Origin: Candidatus Izemoplasmatales bacterium
GTDB lineage: Bacteria > Bacillota_I > Bacilli_A > Izemoplasmatales > Hujiaoplasmataceae
Direction: 5' to 3'
DNA length: 5,216 nucleotides
Assembly: GCA_028699855.1 (NCBI GenBank)
Contig: JAQVTV010000087.1
Location: 1-5,216 of the forward strand
Position 1 is the stretch's first letter, and each line of letters starts with the position of its first letter. This document shows, in pieces, positions 1 through 5,216 of this stretch. Under the pieces are notes generated by a model that made no database searches, had not been told where the DNA came from, and worked only from the letters and a program-made list of their open reading frames with translations. Position numbers and translations under genes: made by a program.

Positions 1-507
1 GATCTACCACAACTGATGCCATGGTTAGGGGATCGCGTCTATGGCGGAAAAGGCGCGGACTATATCAAATGGATCGTAGAAGAACTGATGCCCGATATCC
101 AGGCCTCATATCCGATCGATCCGAGCTGTATCAGCCTTGCCGGTTCGTCCATGGGCGGCTATATCTCGCTTTATGGCGGGTTCAAGTATCCTGATGTCTT
201 TTCCCATGTGGGCTGTTTCTCTCCCGCGGTCTGGTTCAACGAAACGCGATTGTCCGATTTCATCCAAACGCATTTTGCCTCACATCTGGCGCTCTATCTC
301 GACATGGGCACAGATGAGACGAGCAATCCCGAGGTGGATGATTTTCCGAGGATCTATCTCGATGGTTATGTGCACATCAGGAGCCTATTGATGCGGATGG
401 GCAGCGAACGGTTGATGGCCATGACTTTTCTAAACCACACGCATTCGGAGACGATGTGGGCGAAACGTTTTCCGCTCTTTCTCTCATGGCTGAACGATAA
501 TCGATGA
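1..507 (+). CDS. Esterase-D-type alpha/beta hydrolase, 3' part (5' end outside the window)
   Basis: This is the C-terminal 168 residues of a serine esterase of the alpha/beta hydrolase fold, closest to the putative esterase family (PF00756, esterase D / IroE-like). The frame is open from base 1, so the ATG at 16 is only an internal Met; family members are usually about 240-270 residues, so roughly 80-100 N-terminal residues are missing. Visible motifs are the nucleophile elbow G-S-S-M-G-G (bases 142-159, probable nucleophile Ser at 148-150), the SPAVWF segment after the next helix, a D-M-G-T-D-E strand end that probably holds the catalytic acid, and H-S-E-T-M-W-A-K-R-F-P near the C-terminus, with the probable catalytic His at 442-444. 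No membrane segment is visible; secretion cannot be judged without the N-terminus. The natural ester is unknown. Deacylation of sugars is a guess from the glycosidase genes downstream, but a terminator separates it from them. The family call is firm, the substrate open. Confidence 0.88.
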   Translation, partial: DLPQLMPWLGDRVYGGKGADYIKWIVEELMPDIQASYPIDPSCISLAGSSMGGYISLYGGFKYPDVFSHVGCFSPAVWFNETRLSDFIQTHFASHLALYLDMGTDETSNPEVDDFPRIYLDGYVHIRSLLMRMGSERLMAMTFLNHTHSETMWAKRFPLFLSWLNDNR

Positions 508-508
508 C

Positions 509-519
509 TTCACTGAATA
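509..519 (+). repeat. 11-base direct repeat, copy 1 (TTCACTGAATA)
   Basis: The sequence TTCACTGAATA starts two bases after the esterase stop codon and recurs exactly at 645-655 inside the GH31 promoter region, 136 bases downstream. Its core TTCA-C-TGAA is a dyad around the central C. In this copy the symmetry stops after four bases on each side, so it would be the weaker site if the repeat is a protein-binding site. The repeat is observed; a regulatory role is an inference. Confidence 0.45.
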
Positions 520-540
520 CCGGAAATATCACTGACATTG

Positions 541-586
541 AAGCGATGATTTGCCTTATAAGGCGAGATTGTCGTTTTTTTCTTTT
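541..586 (+). terminator. Rho-independent terminator of the esterase gene
   Basis: A long hairpin pairs 544-556 with 561-574. The top is the perfect palindrome GCCTTATAAGGC (553-564), and below a single bulged G (565) the stem continues with nine pairs, including some G-U. It is followed at once by seven T (575-581), a C and four more T. It lies 34 bases past the esterase stop codon and should end that transcript. No matching A tract precedes the stem, so it should work only for rightward transcription. Confidence 0.88.
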
Positions 587-629
587 CCGGCACATGCAAA
601 AGTTGGATTAAGCGATACTGTCTTATGTC

Positions 630-639
630 GAAACGTTTC
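630..639. promoter_or_regulatory. Candidate LacI-family operator (GAAACGTTTC)
   Basis: GAAACGTTTC is a perfect 10-base palindrome with the central A-A-C-G-T-T core typical of operators of LacI/GalR-family sugar repressors. It overlaps the weak -35 position of the GH31 promoter, where a bound repressor would block RNA polymerase. It is not a full CcpA cre site: the outer TG and CA positions are missing. No regulator gene is in the window, so the partner is unknown. The palindrome is observed and its function inferred from location and family knowledge. Confidence 0.55.
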
Positions 640-664
640 TTTTATTCACTGAATATGGTAAAAT
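636..664 (+). promoter_or_regulatory. Candidate extended -10 promoter of the GH31-GH3 operon
   Basis: The -10 box TAAAAT (659-664) differs from TATAAT at one position and is preceded by TATGg (655-658 carries A-T-G-g), an extended -10 element typical of Gram-positive sigma-A promoters. The best-placed -35, TTTCTT (636-641, 17-base spacer), is poor, which fits a promoter that relies on the extended -10. Transcription would start near 671 and give a leader of about 37 bases. It lies after the upstream terminator and is the only good candidate seen in the intergenic region. Confidence 0.6.
643..655. repeat. 13-base dyad TATTCACTGAATA, including direct repeat copy 2
   Basis: TATTCA-C-TGAATA is a perfect 6-1-6 inverted repeat placed in the spacer between the -35 and -10 positions. 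Bases 645-655 repeat exactly the 11-mer found at 509-519. The centres (649 and 513) are 136 bases apart, close to 13 turns of B-DNA, so proteins bound at both would face the same side. This suits an operator pair, but the role is inferred; no known regulator motif was recognised. Confidence 0.45.
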
Positions 665-684
665 AGAGACACAAAGCGTCTATT
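662..684. repeat. Interrupted dyad AATAGA-N11-TCTATT at the predicted transcription start
   Basis: AATAGA (662-667) and TCTATT (679-684) are exact reverse complements separated by 11 bases, centred close to the predicted transcription start. This could be a further operator half-site pair, or chance. Only part of it would lie in the mRNA, so an RNA hairpin is unlikely. Confidence 0.25.
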
Positions 685-698
685 CCTTAACTGTTTTT

Positions 699-704
699 GG
701 AGGG
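699..704 (+). promoter_or_regulatory. Ribosome binding site of the GH31 gene
   Basis: GGAGGG ends four bases before the ATG at 708, with GGAGG as the strong Shine-Dalgarno core. It fixes this ATG as the start and implies efficient translation of the first gene of the operon. Confidence 0.85.
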
Positions 705-707
705 ACC

Positions 708-3074
708 ATGAAGACTCATCCAGCACCTTCTCATTCAACCTCGTTATCACATCCTATCATGATCGGCAACTACCGTTTTACCGCCATAACTTCAAGACTG
801 TTAAGAATCGAATTTTCTTTGACAGGACATTTTCGCGACCAGAATACACAAATCGTGATCAATCGTGATTTTGAAGTAGTGAATATCCAAAAACAAGAAA
901 CATCAGAAGCCGTGATGATTGAATCGGATCATTGGGTTTTGTCGTTGTATGACGCCCACACATTTTCGTCTGTGGCAGGTACGCTCAAGCTTAAGGAAAT
1001 GGCCTCGTCCTGGCATTTCGGGGAAGTCGTGGAAACACTCAAAGGTACCAGCAGGACGCTTGACCAGAAATCGGGAAAAACCCATCTTTCTGAAGGCGTC
1101 ATCTCCAAATCGGGAATCGCTATTCTCGATGACAGCCGATCTCTGACACTGGATGATTCAAACTGGCCGGTAAAGGATTCCTTTGCGGAGGTCGATCTCT
1201 ACGTCTTTGGCTATGGCCATGACTATGATGCAGCTCTTCGTGATTATTACCGATTGACGGGACGCCAGCCACTCATTCCCCGCTATGTATTAGGTAATAT
1301 CTGGAGCAAGTACTGGCCGTATCATGACCATGAACTCTTGGCGGTCATTCACAAGTTCAATGAATTGAAGATACCTTTATCGGTCTTGGTCGTCGACATG
1401 GATTGGCATTTGACCGAAATCAAAGGCCTGCAGGATTACTGGGGTGGATGGACCGGTTACACCGTGAACAAGGAATACTTTCCCGATCTACAAGCCTTCA
1501 TCCGGAAAGTCCATGATCAGGGGTTGAAGGTCACCTTCAATCTCCATCCCGCCGGAGGCGTCAAAGCCTATGAAGATCAATATGCCTCTTTTTGCCAAGA
1601 ACTCGGGATCAATCCTGAATCCCAAGAGCCGATACCTTTCGCGAGCGATGACAGAAGCCATATGGAAGCCTACTTCAAAATCTTGCTCAGGCCTTACGAG
1701 GAGATGGGCGTCGATTTCTGGTGGATCGACTGGCAACAAGGCGCGACTTCCAATACCACAGGAATCGACCCCTTGTGGATTCTGAACCATCTTCATTTTC
1801 ATGATATGGCTAAGCAAGGTCCAAAAAGGCCTTTGATCCTTTCCAGATGGGCGGGTCCGGGTTCTCAACGTTATCCGATCGGATTTTCCGGAGACGCGAT
1901 CACGTCTTGGGAAAGCCTTGCCTTCCAGCCATATTTCACCGCCACCGCCGCCAATATCGGCTACACCTTGTGGTCGCACGATATCGGCGGGCACTTCGAA
2001 GGCATATCCGATCCCGAACTCTATACGAGATGGATCCAGTTCGGTATTTTCAGCCCGATCATGAGGATGCACTCCACGAGAAGCGGTCTCGCGGCTCGAG
2101 AACCCTGGCGACATGACTTGGGGATCAGATCGATCATCAGTCACTGGCTGAGGTTTCGCCACCAACTGATTCCTTATCTGTACACCGCTTACTATCATAA
2201 CTTCCTAAGCGGCATCCCGGCGATCAAGCCCCTTTACTATGAATACCCCGAGACACATCACGCCTACCTTGCTCATAACGCCTATTTTTTCGGCAGCGAG
2301 CTGATCGCCTGGTTTGTGACGCAGCCCATTTCAAAAGTGAGTAAACGTGCCTCTGTGAAGACCTGGCTTCCACCCGGAGAATGGGTCGATATCTTCACGA
2401 AAGAACAGTATAATGGCGGATCATTTGTCCGCTATCTCGCCCTCGATCAAATGAGCGTCTATGCCAAACGAGGAGCGATCATCCCGTTGGCGGCGGACAA
2501 TCTCGATGCAAATCGCAATCCCGATACCTTAAAGATCTTGGTCGTTCCCGGAGCATCGGGAGAATACCGCCTGTATGAAGACGATGGAATGACAGATGCC
2601 TATCTTGATGGTGATCATTTCATGACGCGTTTCACACAAGAATCCACGGAAGACAGTCTGACATTCACCATCGAACCAAGCAAAGAACCCAAGGGATACA
2701 TGCCTCAGGAAAGGACCTACCTCATCACCGTCTTGAACCGGCAACTGAAAAACCTCAATCCACATATGGAGAATCAGGACGATTGCTTTGTGATTAGGGT
2801 AACCTTGGATATGAACGAGGAGTACCGATGCCAGGTGAAAACGACAATGATCGATCCCAATCTGGCCCTTTACCGCGAGTTGGACCGCTTTCTCACCGAC
2901 TGGGTCGCACCGTTATCAGTCAAGGAGACGATCGCGCGCTCGTTTCATACAGTATCCAAAAAGAAAACGATCAAAGCCAGTTATGATGACTCCGTGGATG
3001 AAGTCCAAGCCGTCTTTGACCGTTTCCTTGCAAGATTGAAAATCACCAGTAGAAAGCGGAGTGTCTCACGATGA
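708..3074 (+). CDS. Glycoside hydrolase family 31 (alpha-glucosidase/alpha-xylosidase-like), cytoplasmic
   Basis: A 788-residue retaining exo-alpha-glycosidase that should remove terminal alpha-linked sugars from imported oligosaccharides. Domains in order: mutarotase-like beta-sandwich (about 15-175), catalytic beta/alpha barrel (about 190-500), proximal beta domain (about 505-595), a DUF5110-like distal domain with the hallmark LYEDDG (622-627), then an extra charged, probably helical tail (about 711-788). Active-site motifs are VVDMDWH (228-234), FWWIDWQQG (337-345, nucleophile Asp341), LSRWAG (378-383), GFSGD (392-396, acid/base Asp396) and WSHDIGGH (422-429). The nucleophile motif differs from the WxDMNE type of classical alpha-glucosidases and the KTDFGE type of YicI alpha-xylosidases, so substrate cannot be copied from either. 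There is no signal peptide or membrane segment. It has its own promoter and ribosome binding site and overlaps the GH3 gene by ATGA. Family membership is certain; sugar specificity is not. Confidence 0.95.
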   Translation: MKTHPAPSHSTSLSHPIMIGNYRFTAITSRLLRIEFSLTGHFRDQNTQIVINRDFEVVNIQKQETSEAVMIESDHWVLSLYDAHTFSSVAGTLKLKEMASSWHFGEVVETLKGTSRTLDQKSGKTHLSEGVISKSGIAILDDSRSLTLDDSNWPVKDSFAEVDLYVFGYGHDYDAALRDYYRLTGRQPLIPRYVLGNIWSKYWPYHDHELLAVIHKFNELKIPLSVLVVDMDWHLTEIKGLQDYWGGWTGYTVNKEYFPDLQAFIRKVHDQGLKVTFNLHPAGGVKAYEDQYASFCQELGINPESQEPIPFASDDRSHMEAYFKILLRPYEEMGVDFWWIDWQQGATSNTTGIDPLWILNHLHFHDMAKQGPKRPLILSRWAGPGSQRYPIGFSGDAITSWESLAFQPYFTATAANIGYTLWSHDIGGHFEGISDPELYTRWIQFGIFSPIMRMHSTRSGLAAREPWRHDLGIRSIISHWLRFRHQLIPYLYTAYYHNFLSGIPAIKPLYYEYPETHHAYLAHNAYFFGSELIAWFVTQPISKVSKRASVKTWLPPGEWVDIFTKEQYNGGSFVRYLALDQMSVYAKRGAIIPLAADNLDANRNPDTLKILVVPGASGEYRLYEDDGMTDAYLDGDHFMTRFTQESTEDSLTFTIEPSKEPKGYMPQERTYLITVLNRQLKNLNPHMENQDDCFVIRVTLDMNEEYRCQVKTTMIDPNLALYRELDRFLTDWVAPLSVKETIARSFHTVSKKKTIKASYDDSVDEVQAVFDRFLARLKITSRKRSVSR
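3058..3061 (+). promoter_or_regulatory. Ribosome binding site of the GH3 gene, inside the end of GH31
   Basis: GGAG lies within the last codons of GH31, nine bases before the ATG at 3071. It supports this start, which shares ATGA with the GH31 stop. Ribosomes ending GH31 could restart here, so the two enzymes are probably made in a fixed ratio. Confidence 0.7.
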
Positions 3075-5194
3075 TCCATGAACTTTTGAAACAGATGACG
3101 ATCAAAGAGAAAATCGGGCAACTTGCGCTCCTGTCGCCATTCTTTCTGATCGAGGAGCTATCGAAAGAAGCAGCCGGCCCGATTAAAGAACTCGACCTAG
3201 ATGAGGAGAAGATCTTTTCGATCGGTTCGATCCTTGGCGTGAGAGACGCCAAGGAGATGATTGCCATTCAAGAGCGCTACCTCAAAAAGAGTCGGCTCAA
3301 GATTCCTTTGATCTTCATGGGAGATGTCATCCATGGATATAAGACTATTTTTCCCGTGCCCCTTGCACTCGCTGCTTCCTTTGATCCGGAGAATGCGCGA
3401 GTGACAGCCCAAATTAGCGCAAAAGAAGCCAATGTCTCAGGACTGCACCTTTCGTTCTCGCCGATGGCTGATTTCGTGAGGGATCCTCGTTGGGGTCGGG
3501 TTGTCGAGAGTTTCGGTGAAAGCACATATCTTTTGGCAGAATGCGCGAAGGCGATGGTTGAAGGTTACCAGAAAGAACAGCCAGGCGGCGAGAAACTCGG
3601 AGCATGCGTCAAACATTATGCCGCATACGGCGCGGCCGAAGGCGGACGCGACTACAATACCGTCGATGTTTCACGACTGTTTCTCCATAACTATTCTCTA
3701 AGCGGATATCGCGCCTCCGTCAAAGCGGATGTCAAAGCGATGATGACCGCGTTCAACGTCTTCGAGGGTGTTCCCTGTACGATCAACACGTACTTGCTCC
3801 GGGATGTGCTTCGCACGGATTGGGGTTTTGAAGGCGTCACTATTTCCGATTATTTCTCATTAGGCGAGTCGATTAGGCACGGTGTGAGCGAAAACGCAAG
3901 AGATGCCGCCACGAAGGGACTGATGGCAGGTCTGGACATCGAAATGGTTTCCGTGTGTTATCTCAACCACATGGAAGAACTGATCAAGAGCGGCGAAGTG
4001 CCGATGTCACTTTTGGATGAGGCGGTGTTGAGAGTACTGAAATTGAAGGATGATTTAGGGCTCTTCAAGAATCCCTTCATCGGCGCATCAGCAGAAAAAG
4101 AGGCCGCATATCTGCTTCATCCGGATCATCTTGATCTGAGCGAGAAGGTGTCAAGGGAATCAATCGTGCTTCTGAAGAACACGGGAGTCCTTCCCCTTTC
4201 AACGCATAACAAGGTGGCCTTGATCGGTCCATTTGTCACAAACACACGCACAAACGGTCCTTGGAGCTGGCACGGCTACAATGATCATAACATGTCGCTT
4301 CTTGAAGTGTTTCAGCGCGGTGAACTCGAAGTGACGTTCGCCAAAGCCGGTTCCAGTCCGGAAGACTACTCCAAAGATGACTACGAAATCCTGCATGAGG
4401 CCGATGTCATCATTCTCTATCTCGGTGAAGACCGCCAACGTTCGGGTGAGGCCCATTCCCTCACCGATATCAGTCTTCCCGAAAATCAGATTTCTCTTTT
4501 TGAAAGCGTCAGGAAACTCGGAAAACCTTGCGTCGTTCTCCTCCAAAACGGCAGGCCGATGGTGCTCGAGGGAATCCTTGATGCGGAAGCGATTGTCGCA
4601 TGTTGGTTCCTCGGTTCCCGTTCATCCGAGGCGATCTATGCCACTTTGATCGGTGAAAACAACCCTTCGGGGAAGTTGCCGATGTCCTTTCCGATCAATA
4701 CCGGTCAAATTCCCGTTTACCATGATTACCTGCCTACGGGTCGTCCCGTAAGTGATTGCTTGCGTCCAGGAGAATATGAAAGCCATTATCTCGATCAACC
4801 GAACGAGCCGCGGTTCAAGTTCGCCCACGGCATGTCCTATTCCCGCTTTCTGGTTTCGAACCTGAAACTTGACAAAACCCGAATCACGGCCGCTGAAACA
4901 TTGTTACTCAGCGTTGAGATGAAGAATGAAGGGCCTTACCCGGGCAAAGACACAATCCTTGTGTTCATCACTGACCACTTTGCACAGATCAGCCGTCCGG
5001 TGATCCAACTCGTCAAAAGCAAAAAAATGATGCTCAAGACACATGAAACAGTGGTCGTCGAGTTTGAACTCACTCCCGATGATCTGGGGTACTATCTCGC
5101 GGATGGTTCCAAGATTTATGATAAGGGCGACTTTACTGTCCACGTCGGCACAAATCTTGATCACTTGCTGAGTGCGAAGTTTACGTTGATCTAG
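3071..5194 (+). CDS. Glycoside hydrolase family 3 beta-glucosidase, BglX-like, cytoplasmic
   Basis: A 707-residue retaining exo-beta-glycosidase, similar to E. coli BglX along its whole length but without the latter's signal peptide, so it probably cleaves imported beta-linked oligosaccharides in the cytoplasm. Domains: N-terminal barrel (about 5-330), alpha/beta sandwich (about 355-560) and a C-terminal fibronectin type III-like domain (about 590-707), beginning at the HGMSYSRF segment. Key motifs are GDVIHGYKTIFP (84-95), DPRWGR (138-143), KHYAAYG (181-187), VTISDYFS (256-263, nucleophile Asp260), GEDRQRSGEAHS (452-463, probable acid/base Glu460), NPSGKLPMSFP (531-541) and SRPVIQL (641-647). 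Two small departures from the BglX-type pattern are GES instead of GED at 149-151 and Leu464 where Arg usually follows the conserved Ser. Start choice rests on the ATGA overlap and the upstream GGAG. Beta-glucosidase is most likely; beta-xylosidase or a broader specificity is possible. Confidence 0.95.
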   Translation: MIHELLKQMTIKEKIGQLALLSPFFLIEELSKEAAGPIKELDLDEEKIFSIGSILGVRDAKEMIAIQERYLKKSRLKIPLIFMGDVIHGYKTIFPVPLALAASFDPENARVTAQISAKEANVSGLHLSFSPMADFVRDPRWGRVVESFGESTYLLAECAKAMVEGYQKEQPGGEKLGACVKHYAAYGAAEGGRDYNTVDVSRLFLHNYSLSGYRASVKADVKAMMTAFNVFEGVPCTINTYLLRDVLRTDWGFEGVTISDYFSLGESIRHGVSENARDAATKGLMAGLDIEMVSVCYLNHMEELIKSGEVPMSLLDEAVLRVLKLKDDLGLFKNPFIGASAEKEAAYLLHPDHLDLSEKVSRESIVLLKNTGVLPLSTHNKVALIGPFVTNTRTNGPWSWHGYNDHNMSLLEVFQRGELEVTFAKAGSSPEDYSKDDYEILHEADVIILYLGEDRQRSGEAHSLTDISLPENQISLFESVRKLGKPCVVLLQNGRPMVLEGILDAEAIVACWFLGSRSSEAIYATLIGENNPSGKLPMSFPINTGQIPVYHDYLPTGRPVSDCLRPGEYESHYLDQPNEPRFKFAHGMSYSRFLVSNLKLDKTRITAAETLLLSVEMKNEGPYPGKDTILVFITDHFAQISRPVIQLVKSKKMMLKTHETVVVEFELTPDDLGYYLADGSKIYDKGDFTVHVGTNLDHLLSAKFTLI
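3231..3255 (+). repeat. Perfect 10-bp inverted repeat inside the GH3 gene
   Basis: TCCTTGGCGT (3231-3240) and ACGCCAAGGA (3246-3255) are exact reverse complements around the loop GAGAG. The RNA would form a stable 10-bp, 5-base-loop hairpin about 160 bases after the GH3 start, over codons for I-L-G-V-R-D-A-K-E. No T run follows, so it is not an intrinsic terminator. It may be chance, or may influence ribosome pausing, RNA processing or differential expression of the two enzymes. Confidence 0.6.
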
Positions 5195-5216
5195 TGTCAA
5201 CCCATAAGAAAAGAGG
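5195..5216 (+). other. Start of the downstream spacer, possible ribosome binding site at the edge
   Basis: Only 22 bases follow the GH3 stop. They contain no terminator. They end in the purine-rich AAGAAAAGAGG, which could be the Shine-Dalgarno site of another gene starting just beyond the window. If so, the operon has at least a third member. The start codon is not visible, so this remains tentative. Confidence 0.35.

Noticed and set aside
377..595. A 72-codon open frame on the - strand across the esterase end and the terminator
   Set aside because: It is antisense to the conserved esterase C-terminus and its start region runs through the terminator hairpin; there is no recognisable product.
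626..640. A CcpA catabolite-response element overlapping GAAACGTTTC
   Set aside because: The central AACGTT is right, but the outer conserved G on the left and C on the right do not match the cre consensus, so only a general LacI-family operator is claimed.
1488..2198. A 236-codon open frame on the - strand opposite the GH31 catalytic barrel
   Set aside because: It lies wholly opposite a highly conserved coding region, has no recognisable motif, and its translation has the Arg/Pro/Gly-rich look of an antisense shadow.
3719..3739. Tandem GTCAAAGCG-gat-GTCAAAGCG in GH3, a possible small duplication
   Set aside because: The region has the same length as the matching stretch of BglX, so no insertion occurred; the repeat reflects the V-K-A-D-V-K-A residues.
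4199..4546. A 115-codon open frame on the - strand opposite GH3
   Set aside because: It is opposite the conserved GH3 alpha/beta domain, with no family resemblance and no visible promoter, so it is a shadow of GH3 codon use.
5185..5201. A possible terminator hairpin GTTGA/TCAAC across the GH3 stop codon
   Set aside because: The stem is only five or six pairs, low in GC, and no T run follows.

Overview
The window holds two transcription units, all genes on the + strand. Bases 1-507 are the 3' part of a serine esterase gene of the esterase-D type alpha/beta hydrolases, cut by the left edge. It is closed by a strong intrinsic terminator (hairpin 544-574 followed by seven T). A 200-base intergenic stretch (508-707) then carries this terminator, a candidate extended -10 promoter, a LacI-type palindrome, a second 13-base dyad that repeats a sequence found just after the esterase stop, and a good ribosome binding site.

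The second unit encodes two exo-acting glycoside hydrolases: a 788-residue family GH31 enzyme (708-3074) and a 707-residue BglX-like family GH3 beta-glucosidase (3071-5194). They overlap by the four bases ATGA and are surely co-transcribed and probably translationally coupled. Neither protein has a signal peptide, so both should act in the cytoplasm on imported oligosaccharides. An alpha-specific and a beta-specific exo-enzyme made together suggest a substrate with mixed linkages. Xyloglucan oligosaccharides or isoprimeverose are one possibility, but the substrate cannot be fixed from sequence. No terminator is visible after GH3, and a purine-rich AAGAAAAGAGG at the right edge suggests that the operon continues.

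The organism looks like a bacterium of moderate GC content using the standard code (TGA is a stop, Trp is TGG). The extended -10 promoter (TATGgTAAAAT), the GGAGG ribosome binding site and the U-tract terminator fit a Bacillota-like Gram-positive or a related anaerobe. This is an inference from style, not a taxonomic assignment.

I see no mobile element, CRISPR array, tRNA or rRNA, and no clear sign of a wholly new system. The points most worth following are the layered promoter architecture, the divergent GH31 active-site clade with an extra C-terminal segment, and a perfect 10-bp hairpin inside the GH3 coding sequence.
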